Assembly (NCBI GenBank): GCA_016293205.1
Contig: JAEDES010000012.1
Span: 1-31,428, forward strand
Length of the DNA stretch: 31,428 nucleotides
Direction: 5' to 3'
Source: Bacilli bacterium
GTDB taxonomy: Bacteria > Bacillota_I > Bacilli_A > RF39 > UBA660
Shown here: one piece after another, positions 16,035 through 22,850 of the stretch
Numbering within the stretch: the first letter of the stretch is position 1
Layout of the letters: each line of letters opens with the position of its first letter
The notes under the pieces: generated by a model
What the model was told of the DNA's origin: nothing
Database searches by the model: none
The model's input: the letters and a program-made list of their open reading frames with translations, nothing else
Translations under genes and position numbers: made by a program

Positions 16035-16061
16035 ATTAACACCTCTTTTGTTTTCTTTTTC

Positions 16062-16067
16062 ATTATA
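16062..16067 (-). promoter_or_regulatory. Candidate -10 box of the NlpC/P60 cassette
   Basis: TATAAT on the minus strand, 28 nt before the ATG. The -35 position at 17 nt lies in the T-tract of the trmR terminator and matches poorly. Confidence 0.45.
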
Positions 16068-16080
16068 ACAAATAATAGCA

Positions 16081-16106
16081 AAAAAAAATAGTTCTTTCGA
16101 ACTATT
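16081..16106 (-). terminator. trmR operon terminator
   Basis: Minus-strand AATAGTTC and GAACTATT pair perfectly around a GAAA tetraloop and run into a T-tract. The hairpin includes the trmR stop codon. It closes ireB-ruvX-yrzB-mltG-trmR. Confidence 0.9.
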
Positions 16107-16695
16107 AAATTGGTTTACTTACAGCAAGACCATCTCCAATATTTAGGAATGTCGTCTTGAAGTCTTCATTGTTTTCTAAGAATTCGTGATATGCTTTAAC
16201 TTTTCTAATTAAAGCTCGTAGATTTCTACTTTCTATTTTACTTTCATCTTCTACTAAACCATGGAAATTCATATTATCTGTAATAATTGTTCCTTGTTTA
16301 GCAAGATTCTTAGAAAACTTTTCAAAGAATCTAGTATTTTGAGCTTTAGCAGCATCTATAAATACTAAGTCAAATTCTTCATCTAATTCTACATCAAATG
16401 CATCTTTATATAAAAGTGTTATTCTTTCTTCTAAATGAAATTTCTTTATATTTTTCACTGCTTCTAGATATCTTTTTTCATCTCTTTCAATTGTTGTGAT
16501 GGTAATTTCTTCATCTGTTAAAGCCATTAAAATAGATGAGTATCCTATAGCTGTTCCTACTTCTAGAATTCTTTTAATTTTATTTTCTTTTATATAATTT
16601 CTTATATAGTTTATACCTTCGTCAGTAATAATTGGGACATTATTATCTTCGGCATATTCTTTCATTTCTTTAATTAAATCTATGGTGTTTACCAT
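16105..16695 (-). CDS. trmR: tRNA 5-hydroxyuridine O-methyltransferase TrmR
   Basis: 196 aa, SAM-dependent class I O-methyltransferase of the YrrM/CaiE type. Motif I is EVGTAIGYSSI (about 45-55), the acidic motif II is TIERDEK, the metal-binding DAAKAQN follows, then ITDNMNFHGLV. B. subtilis TrmR (YrrM) methylates ho5U34 in tRNA to mo5U. Here it is the last gene of the mltG operon, overlapping mltG by 7 nt, with AAGGTGA as ribosome site inside mltG. The trhP1 and trhP2 genes that make its substrate lie about 1.8 kb downstream. The family also includes catechol-type methyltransferases; the neighbourhood makes the tRNA role the best call. Confidence 0.9.
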   Translation of the reverse strand: MVNTIDLIKEMKEYAEDNNVPIITDEGINYIRNYIKENKIKRILEVGTAIGYSSILMALTDEEITITTIERDEKRYLEAVKNIKKFHLEERITLLYKDAFDVELDEEFDLVFIDAAKAQNTRFFEKFSKNLAKQGTIITDNMNFHGLVEDESKIESRNLRALIRKVKAYHEFLENNEDFKTTFLNIGDGLAVSKPI

Positions 16696-17771
16696 ATCCA
16701 GTCACCTTTTTTCTTAATTTCTGCTACTTTAGCATTATGCTCTTGAAGCGTTTTTGTAAAATATATTTTACCATGTTTATCGGCAACAAAGTAGATATAA
16801 TCGTTAGTATTTGGATTAATTGCTGCTTCTATACTAGAATCAGATGGATTACAGATTGGTCCAATAGGCATTTTCCCGGCCATTGTCGATGATCTAGTAT
16901 TATATGGATTTACTGTATTGAATTGTTCTGTTGTTAGGTCTTGATTCATTGGATGTTGTAAAGCATAGTATGTAGTAACATCACTTCCTAGACTCATTCC
17001 TCTTTGTAGTCTATTGTTAAACACAGCAACTATATCTTTGCGATTAGTTGTATTGGTTCCTTCTAACTCAGCCATTGATGCCATACTGATATAATGATGA
17101 GGATTTGTAGAAATTTGATTTTTATATTTATCTAATATTGTGGATGTTTGTTCTAACATCTTTTCAATGATCTCTTCTACTTTGACTTTACTATTTCTAA
17201 AGTGATATGTATTTGGTGCAAGATATCCTTCTAGTGGATAATAAATTCCTGATTGTAGAATCGAATCTGTTAAGAACCAATACTTTGTAATTAATGTATT
17301 TAAATACTCTTTATTATTAATTGTATTAATTACTGTTTCATAATCATTTTCTGTGTTTTTGGCAATAACCTTTGCAAAGTCAGTTATTCTTTCTCCTTCT
17401 TTGAATGTTATTTTTATTTCATCAGGGTTATATGAATTTCCTTTTTCTAACATAGTTACTATTTCTTTTAAAGGCATTGATTGTTTCATTTTATATGTGG
17501 ATGCTTTTAAATAATTAGTGTTTGAAATTTTTAGATACACCCTAAAGAAGAATTCACTTCTAATCAATTCTTTTTCTTTTAGAACTGTTGCTATTTGTTT
17601 AGATGTTGATCCATTCTTAATAACAACTTCTATTTCTTTATTATTGTTTTTATTTACGGGACTCATCATTACATTCCATGTAACTATTGCAGTTACTATT
17701 AGTGCTACTACTAAAACTGCTATAGCTATTAAGGCAATTAATAATGGTTTGGCTCTTCTTTTTACTACCAC
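16689..17771 (-). CDS. mltG: Endolytic murein transglycosylase MltG
   Basis: MltG cleaves nascent peptidoglycan strands at the membrane and sets glycan length. One membrane helix (about 9-34), a LysM-like/N-terminal domain (EIEVVIKNGSTSKQIATVLK) and the YceG catalytic domain are present. The catalytic Glu (Glu235) sits in SMASMAELEG; MAGKMPIGPICNP and the closing YIYFVADKHGKIYFTKTLQEH are typical. Start: the longest frame begins at the ATG 17781-17783, but no ribosome site precedes it. That ATG and the next codons form TGGAGG, 5 nt before a GTG at 17769-17771, so I place the start at the GTG (360 aa). It overlaps trmR at its end. Confidence 0.93.
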   Translation of the reverse strand: MVVKRRAKPLLIALIAIAVLVVALIVTAIVTWNVMMSPVNKNNNKEIEVVIKNGSTSKQIATVLKEKELIRSEFFFRVYLKISNTNYLKASTYKMKQSMPLKEIVTMLEKGNSYNPDEIKITFKEGERITDFAKVIAKNTENDYETVINTINNKEYLNTLITKYWFLTDSILQSGIYYPLEGYLAPNTYHFRNSKVKVEEIIEKMLEQTSTILDKYKNQISTNPHHYISMASMAELEGTNTTNRKDIVAVFNNRLQRGMSLGSDVTTYYALQHPMNQDLTTEQFNTVNPYNTRSSTMAGKMPIGPICNPSDSSIEAAINPNTNDYIYFVADKHGKIYFTKTLQEHNAKVAEIKKKGDWIW

Positions 17772-17783
17772 AGCTGCCTCCAT

Positions 17784-17809
17784 AAAAAATAAAGAGCTTT
17801 TTATTGCTC
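17784..17809 (-). terminator. Weak hairpin between yrzB and mltG
   Basis: Minus strand: GAGC-AATAAAAA-GCTC followed by TTTATTTTTT, overlapping the yrzB stop. The stem is only four pairs, so at most it would lower read-through into mltG and trmR. Confidence 0.4.
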
Positions 17810-18094
17810 GTTATTTTCTCCATTCATTTTATTTCTTACTTCTTCTTGTAATGTTTCAAGAATTGTTTCAATTACTTTCCATTCTTGTTCAGTTTCAACT
17901 GCTCCTAAACGACTTTGTGGATTTGTTGGATCGTATGTTGATGCATATACAACAATATTTCCATTTTCATCTAATGAGTTATCTGTATAAACGATGTAGT
18001 TATTTCCATTTTCTTCACTTTCGAATGTGAATAATACATCATATGTATGTTCTTGTCCTTTTTCATCTAACATTGTAAATGTGTTCTTTTTCAT
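17801..18094 (-). CDS. yrzB: DUF1292 family protein (YrzB)
   Basis: 97 aa, small acidic soluble protein of the DUF1292 family. MLDEKGQEHTYDVLFTFESE, then NNYIVYTDNSLDENGN and a final amphipathic helix (WKVIETILETLQEEV) follow the family pattern. Function is unknown. The family is kept next to ruvX and ireB in most Bacilli. The ATG overlaps the ruvX stop (TAATG), with AGGAGAG upstream. Confidence 0.92.
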   Translation of the reverse strand: MKKNTFTMLDEKGQEHTYDVLFTFESEENGNNYIVYTDNSLDENGNIVVYASTYDPTNPQSRLGAVETEQEWKVIETILETLQEEVRNKMNGENNEQ

Positions 18095-18510
18095 TATTTA
18101 TCTCTCCTATCTAAATACGATTGTAATATTATAGTAGCTGCAACACTGTCGACTACTTTTTTTCGATCTTTTCTAGAGACATTTCCCATTATTAACATGT
18201 CTGTTGCGCTTTTTGTTGTTAAGCGTTCATCTTGTAAATATATAGGTATGTCTAGTATTTGTTCTAATTTTTCTTTAAATGATAGACTAAGTTCACCTTT
18301 TGGTCCTATAGTGTTGTTCATATTTTTAGGAAATCCTAAAACAATAGCAGCTATATTTAATTCTTCAACAATTGACTTAACTTCATCTAATAGACGATCA
18401 TATTCTTCATTATGTCTTATTGTCTTATAAGATGATGCAATTAATCCAGTCCCATCGCTAACAGCTATTCCTAATGTTTTGCTTCCTAAATCTAGGCCTA
18501 AATATTTCAT
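18094..18510 (-). CDS. ruvX: Putative pre-16S rRNA nuclease / YqgF-family RuvX
   Basis: 138 aa, RNase H-like fold. YLGLDLGSKTLGIAVSD carries the first catalytic Asp (Asp7), AAIVLGFPKNMN the second strand, LQDERLTT the Glu/Arg motif and KKVVDSVAATIILQSYL the last Asp. YqgF proteins process the 5' end of 16S rRNA; an earlier name is Holliday junction resolvase-like. It overlaps ireB by 4 nt and yrzB by 1 nt, so translation is coupled. Confidence 0.95.
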   Translation of the reverse strand: MKYLGLDLGSKTLGIAVSDGTGLIASSYKTIRHNEEYDRLLDEVKSIVEELNIAAIVLGFPKNMNNTIGPKGELSLSFKEKLEQILDIPIYLQDERLTTKSATDMLIMGNVSRKDRKKVVDSVAATIILQSYLDRRDK

Positions 18511-18761
18511 TTATTATTTTTGTGAAAAGTCATCAAAAGAATTTCTACTATTTTAGCGCGATCTATTTCTTGGATTTTAGTTCTTGCATCCTTGTAACTT
18601 GAAATATATCCAGGATCTCCGCTGATTAGATACCCAACAATTTGATTAGTTGGATTATATCCTCTTTCTTCTAATGCTTCATATACCTCTTTTAATACTT
18701 GTCGTGTCATTTCTGTGTCAATTTCTTTGACATCAAATAGAGTTGTTTTATCTTGTGACAT
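18507..18761 (-). CDS. ireB: IreB family regulatory phosphoprotein
   Basis: 84 aa, IreB/UPF0297 (YrzL). The N-terminus (MSQDKTTLFDVKEIDTEMTR) has the threonines that are phosphorylated by the IreK/PrkC kinase in Enterococcus, and NQIVGYLISGDPGYISSY is the family signature. In Enterococcus IreB lowers cephalosporin resistance through control of wall synthesis enzymes. It leads the ireB-ruvX-yrzB-mltG-trmR operon, with AGGTGAT 6 nt before the ATG. No kinase gene is in the window. Confidence 0.95.
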   Translation of the reverse strand: MSQDKTTLFDVKEIDTEMTRQVLKEVYEALEERGYNPTNQIVGYLISGDPGYISSYKDARTKIQEIDRAKIVEILLMTFHKNNK

Positions 18762-18792
18762 ATTATCACCTCACTATAATATTTATACTTTT

Positions 18793-18821
18793 ATTCTATC
18801 ATTTTTTATTATTAATTACAA
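18793..18821 (-). promoter_or_regulatory. Promoter of the ireB operon
   Basis: Minus strand: -35 TTGTAA (18816-18821), 17-nt spacer, -10 TAGAAT (18793-18798). It begins a few bases after the rhomboid stop codon; I see no terminator between them, so some read-through is likely. Confidence 0.55.
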
Positions 18822-18825
18822 GATT

Positions 18826-19974
18826 TTATCCTGCATATACAAAGGCCATATAAATGGCAAATGCAAAGAAGATTATTGTTGTAATTAAACCATTCATTCT
18901 TTCAAAATTTGTACTCTTATCTTTGATTCCTAAAGATATAGTTGCAAGTGTTCCTCCGATTAGTCCTCCAATATGAGCACTGTTATCAACACCTGGCATT
19001 ACAAATCCTAATACTAAGTTGAATACAATTAGTGGTATAATTTGGCTTTTAATTACATTTCCTAAATATACTCTGTAATGGTATCCAAAATATACTAATG
19101 CTCCCATTAATCCAAAGATTGCACCTGATGCACCAATTGATGCAGCGTTTCCATTAAATATTATTGAGAAAAGAGATCCCATTAAACCACCAGTAAGGTA
19201 AATTATTAGAAATTTAAATTTACCTAAGAAACTTTCAATTTGTGATCCAATTACATATAATGCATAACTGTTAAATATTAAATGGAAAATACTTCCATGT
19301 AAGAACATTCCCGTAAACAATCTATAGTAATGACCATATCTTATACTTGGACCATGCACACAGAATTGTGCTACCATTGCTTCTGATTGCCCATATAATA
19401 ACGGAATTATATATACTATGATATTAATTGCAATAATAGCATAAGTAACTGTAGGAAATTTTGGCTTAAATACCTTTTCTACTTTCTTAGAATCTTCTTG
19501 ATTATGTTTATTAATATCCTTTGTAATCTTCATGAATAATTCTACACCTTTTTCATTGTAGATTAATTTCTTTGGAAGATCAGGGAATTTCTTTTTAATA
19601 ATTGAACTTTTTTCTAAATCTTTTTCATCTGATGCTCTTACCCAGAATAGATTTGGTACTGGTTCATCAAATTTTACATTATCTCCTAAATTAACAAAGA
19701 TACTTAATACATTTATATTTAAACTTAATGTTTTTTTCTTTATTTTTTTAACAATTCTTTGTGTTTTGAATTTATCGAATCCAAATTGTTCATTATTATG
19801 AATATAACCTGAAACTATACGTACAACTTGGCATTCTGAATTAAGATTTTCTAGCCAAATTTCATTTTCTACACCTTGTAAAATAATGGGATTATAGTTC
19901 TTCTCAGTAATAAAATAATGAAGCAGTTTCATGACAATTACATTTTTTTCGTCTTTCATTATTTCTGATTCCAT
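18826..19974 (-). CDS. Rhomboid intramembrane serine protease (YqgP/GluP-like)
   Basis: 382 aa. Residues 1-170 form a soluble N-terminal domain of the YqgP type (RIVSGYIHNNEQFGFDK, then LSIFVNLGD). The rhomboid core has at least six helices (about 175-380). The dyad is Ser283 in GASGAIFG and His334 in SAHIGGLIGG; RLFTGMFLHGSIFHLIFN carries the conserved His and Asn of helix 2. Rhomboids cut membrane proteins within the bilayer; YqgP processes a magnesium transporter in B. subtilis. It is monocistronic, divergent from the tspO-like gene, with a perfect AGGAGG site 6 nt before the ATG. Confidence 0.94.
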   Translation of the reverse strand: MESEIMKDEKNVIVMKLLHYFITEKNYNPIILQGVENEIWLENLNSECQVVRIVSGYIHNNEQFGFDKFKTQRIVKKIKKKTLSLNINVLSIFVNLGDNVKFDEPVPNLFWVRASDEKDLEKSSIIKKKFPDLPKKLIYNEKGVELFMKITKDINKHNQEDSKKVEKVFKPKFPTVTYAIIAINIIVYIIPLLYGQSEAMVAQFCVHGPSIRYGHYYRLFTGMFLHGSIFHLIFNSYALYVIGSQIESFLGKFKFLIIYLTGGLMGSLFSIIFNGNAASIGASGAIFGLMGALVYFGYHYRVYLGNVIKSQIIPLIVFNLVLGFVMPGVDNSAHIGGLIGGTLATISLGIKDKSTNFERMNGLITTIIFFAFAIYMAFVYAG

Positions 19975-20000
19975 TTTTTACCTCCTAAAATACTAATATT

Positions 20001-20008
20001 ATTATAAT
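20001..20008. promoter_or_regulatory. Shared -10 region of divergent rhomboid and tspO-like genes
   Basis: ATTATAATAT reads as TATAAT on both strands (plus 20003-20008; minus 20001-20006). Neither has a convincing -35 at 17 nt. The 66-base intergenic region is otherwise plain AT-rich sequence. Confidence 0.35.
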
Positions 20009-20040
20009 ATAAAACATAAAATAAAAAAAGAGGTGATTAT

Positions 20041-20499
20041 ATGTTTAAAAAAGTTTTATTTTACATAATTTGTCTTGCTCCTTGGTTCCTTAGTAGTATA
20101 ATTCCTGTTTACTATGATTATTATGATACAATTAATCTTCCCTTCTTTGCGCCAGGTAATTGGTTTTATATAATAGCATGGCCTACTGTATATATTTTGT
20201 TAGCCTTTAATCTTTATTTTTTATTTAAAGAAATTAGTTTTAAAGATACACCTTGGTCTTATAAGATTAGTTTGTTTATTAATTATATTTTTAATCAAGG
20301 ATATACGCTTGTTGCTTTTGGTTTAAAAAATAATTTTTTAGGATTTGTTTTTTGTTTAGGAAATTTGATTAGTTTGCTTTTCTTATATGAAGAAACGTAT
20401 CAATTAAAAATTAGTAAAATCAAATTATTATGGCCTTATATTGCAATAAGTATATTTGCAGTGATTTTATCTTTTTCAATTTATATTATTAATTTATAA
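20041..20499 (+). CDS. TspO/MBR family membrane protein
   Basis: 152 aa with five hydrophobic helices. The diagnostic part is LPFFAPGNWFYIIAWPTVYI (about 33-52), matching the TspO loop-helix motif, followed by a short acidic segment and a final helix pair (EETYQLKISKIKLLWPYIA). TspO proteins bind porphyrins and related ligands; their bacterial role varies. It is one of two plus-strand genes. AGAGGTGAT lies directly upstream of the ATG at good spacing, and a bidirectional terminator follows. Confidence 0.82.
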   Translation: MFKKVLFYIICLAPWFLSSIIPVYYDYYDTINLPFFAPGNWFYIIAWPTVYILLAFNLYFLFKEISFKDTPWSYKISLFINYIFNQGYTLVAFGLKNNFLGFVFCLGNLISLLFLYEETYQLKISKIKLLWPYIAISIFAVILSFSIYIINL

Positions 20500-20500
20500 A

Positions 20501-20527
20501 AAAAGTAATAGTTTGACTATTACTTTT
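20501..20527. terminator. Bidirectional terminator between tspO-like and hybrid kinase genes
   Basis: AAAAGTAATAG and CTATTACTTTT form an 11-pair stem with a TTTGA loop. T-rich tails follow on both strands. It overlaps the stop codon of the minus-strand kinase gene. Confidence 0.88.
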
Positions 20528-22781
20528 ATTTTTCTAAATATTTAGTTGCGATTCTTAGAACATTTTTATATTCTTCTTCTAATTCGCTAAAATGTTCATT
20601 TATAAATGCTGAATCATTTTCCTTACTTTTTAATTCATGTTGATATGCTACATCTGCTAATTTCATAAATCCTAAGTATTTGCAATCACTCTTTAATGAA
20701 TGAACATCTATAGCATAATTTGACATATCATTATTATTTTTAAATTCAATTATTCTATTCCATTTAGTTGGCAATTCATTATAGAAATCTTTGATTGTAT
20801 CATTATACATTTCCATATCACCTAGAAGTTCTAGAGCTTTATCCATATCTACTCCATTTTGAATTAGATATTCCTTTGTATTTGTAGATTCTGGTTGAAC
20901 TGGTTCTTCATATTCTAAGATTTCTACTTTTTCTTCTTTTACTTGTTGTTTTGCTTTTTGAGCATTATCTAATACTTCATTTAATACTTTTACTAATTCA
21001 TTTTTATCAATTGGTTTTGCTAAATAACTAGTAAATCCTTCACTTAGATATTTTTCTTTCATACCTGAAATAGCATTTGCTGTTAAAGCAACTACTGCTG
21101 TACTAAAGTTTGGTATTTTCTTTAATTCTTTTAGAGTTTCTGTACCACTCATTTTAGGCATCATATCATCTAGAAGAATTACATCATATTTATCATTATT
21201 TCTAATACTATCCAAACACTCAAGTCCACTTGTAAATGATGTTATATTTGTGGCATTATGTCTTTCTAATAATTTTGTTGCTACTTTTAAATTTAATTCA
21301 TTATCATCAACAAGAAGAATTTTCTTATCAGTTAAATCTAAAAGTTTATTTTCTTCTTTTGGTTCTTCTACTTTAACATATTCAATTCTTTGGGATAAGG
21401 TTACAGTAAATTTAGAGCCTTCTCCATAAACTGTATGAACAATAATTTTTCCACCCATCATCTCAGTTAGTTGTTTTGTAATAGCTAGACCTAATCCTGT
21501 TCCTTCAACTGTTGTGTTTCTATCTTCATCAAGTCGTTGGAATTTTGTAAATAGTTTATCGACATCTTCTTTTTTAATTCCTCTTCCTGTATCTTCTACA
21601 GAGATTATTAATTTACAAATACCATTTACGTTGAAACATGATACTTCATAATGAACGTTTCCTTTTGATGTATATTTGCAGGCATTACTTAGTAAGTTTG
21701 TAATTATCTTTTTAATATTAGCATGATCTCCATATAAAGTTTCTGGTAGATCTGGTGCAATGTTATAAGTAAAGTTTAGTCCTTTTTCTTTCATCTTTGG
21801 ACTTATTAATTTTACTAGGGATTCAAAAGTATTTCTTGCGTTATATGGTGAATTAATTATTTCTAATTTACCTGCTTCTATTTTTGAAATATCTAGGATA
21901 CCATTAACAATTTCTAATAGTGTTTGCGATGCATTTACTATGTCTTTTGCATTTTCTTTAGCTTCTTCTAGTGAAGTAGCATTTGAAATTTCATCACTAA
22001 ATCCTACAATAGCATTTAATGGTGTACGTATTTCATGAGACATGCTTGATAAGAAATCTGTTTTGGCACGGTTTGCTTTATCTGCTTGTTCTTTTGCTAG
22101 ATTTAATTGCTCAATCATCTTAACATCTGGATTTTCAATTGTATGATACATTAAGAAAATTATTAAAGTTTCCATTGATGTTGCTAGTGTTAATGCTGGA
22201 TTCATTTGTTGAATTAAAGCAACTGTTCCACATCCAATAATATATGTTAGTAACAATATAAAAGTTTTCTTGCTTTTAATATTTTTATATTTAAAAATCA
22301 TCATTCCTACACAAAATAAAGTACAAAGAGTTGATACTAGATATACAATATCAACTGCTGGACCAGATGAATACATAGTCCATCCATTACTGTGAAGATC
22401 AACTCTTAAAATTACTATTAAAATTGCAAATATTAATTCTATCCCTAGTGCTGTATATCTAATAATATTATGTTTTTTTGATAAGTCTTCTTCTTTACCA
22501 TTAATTAATACCATATATGCTGCATATAAACTGAATAATATAGCGAACGTTAATAAATATACTAAAAATATTTTATTAACGATTATTGTTAATAAATTAG
22601 AAATTCCTAAATAATGGATTGAAATAATACAGCCAAATTCTAGGAGAATTCCAATCAAATTTCCAATCATCATTATACTATACATTTTTGTTTCATAAGT
22701 TTTAATATGTCTTTTTGACAAATATAAAACATTTAAGAATATTGAATAGATAAATGATACAAATAAAATTGCTATTACCAT
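20526..22781 (-). CDS. Hybrid sensor histidine kinase with receiver and Hpt domains
   Basis: 751 aa. Six or seven N-terminal membrane helices (about 1-215) form a sensor without a visible extracytoplasmic ligand domain. Then come a HisKA domain with phospho-His249 (SHEIRTPLNAIVG), an ATPase domain (N-box Asn366, DTGRG 397-401, GTGLGL 427-432), a receiver (ILLVDDNE, phospho-Asp538 in LLDDMMPKMSG, Lys589 in AKP) and a C-terminal Hpt with His694 (DVHSLKSDCKYLG). All phosphorelay residues are present. No response regulator gene is adjacent, so the output partner is elsewhere. It starts at the ATG after AGAGGTG, and stands between two terminators as a single-gene unit. Confidence 0.93.
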   Translation of the reverse strand: MVIAILFVSFIYSIFLNVLYLSKRHIKTYETKMYSIMMIGNLIGILLEFGCIISIHYLGISNLLTIIVNKIFLVYLLTFAILFSLYAAYMVLINGKEEDLSKKHNIIRYTALGIELIFAILIVILRVDLHSNGWTMYSSGPAVDIVYLVSTLCTLFCVGMMIFKYKNIKSKKTFILLLTYIIGCGTVALIQQMNPALTLATSMETLIIFLMYHTIENPDVKMIEQLNLAKEQADKANRAKTDFLSSMSHEIRTPLNAIVGFSDEISNATSLEEAKENAKDIVNASQTLLEIVNGILDISKIEAGKLEIINSPYNARNTFESLVKLISPKMKEKGLNFTYNIAPDLPETLYGDHANIKKIITNLLSNACKYTSKGNVHYEVSCFNVNGICKLIISVEDTGRGIKKEDVDKLFTKFQRLDEDRNTTVEGTGLGLAITKQLTEMMGGKIIVHTVYGEGSKFTVTLSQRIEYVKVEEPKEENKLLDLTDKKILLVDDNELNLKVATKLLERHNATNITSFTSGLECLDSIRNNDKYDVILLDDMMPKMSGTETLKELKKIPNFSTAVVALTANAISGMKEKYLSEGFTSYLAKPIDKNELVKVLNEVLDNAQKAKQQVKEEKVEILEYEEPVQPESTNTKEYLIQNGVDMDKALELLGDMEMYNDTIKDFYNELPTKWNRIIEFKNNNDMSNYAIDVHSLKSDCKYLGFMKLADVAYQHELKSKENDSAFINEHFSELEEEYKNVLRIATKYLEK

Positions 22782-22820
22782 ATTTTTACACCTCTAGTAT
22801 AAATATAACATAATTAAAAT

Positions 22821-22850
22821 AAAAAAAATAGATTTGATAATCTATTTTTT
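22821..22850 (-). terminator. Terminator of the AMP-binding enzyme gene
   Basis: AAAAAATAGATT and AATCTATTTTTT pair around TGAT, with further T on the minus strand. The stem includes the gene's TAG stop. Confidence 0.85.

Noticed and set aside
17518..18030. A 170-codon open frame on the plus strand across mltG and yrzB
   Set aside because: Both genes on the minus strand are conserved families in conserved order. The plus frame has no recognisable domain and reflects low-GC antisense sequence.
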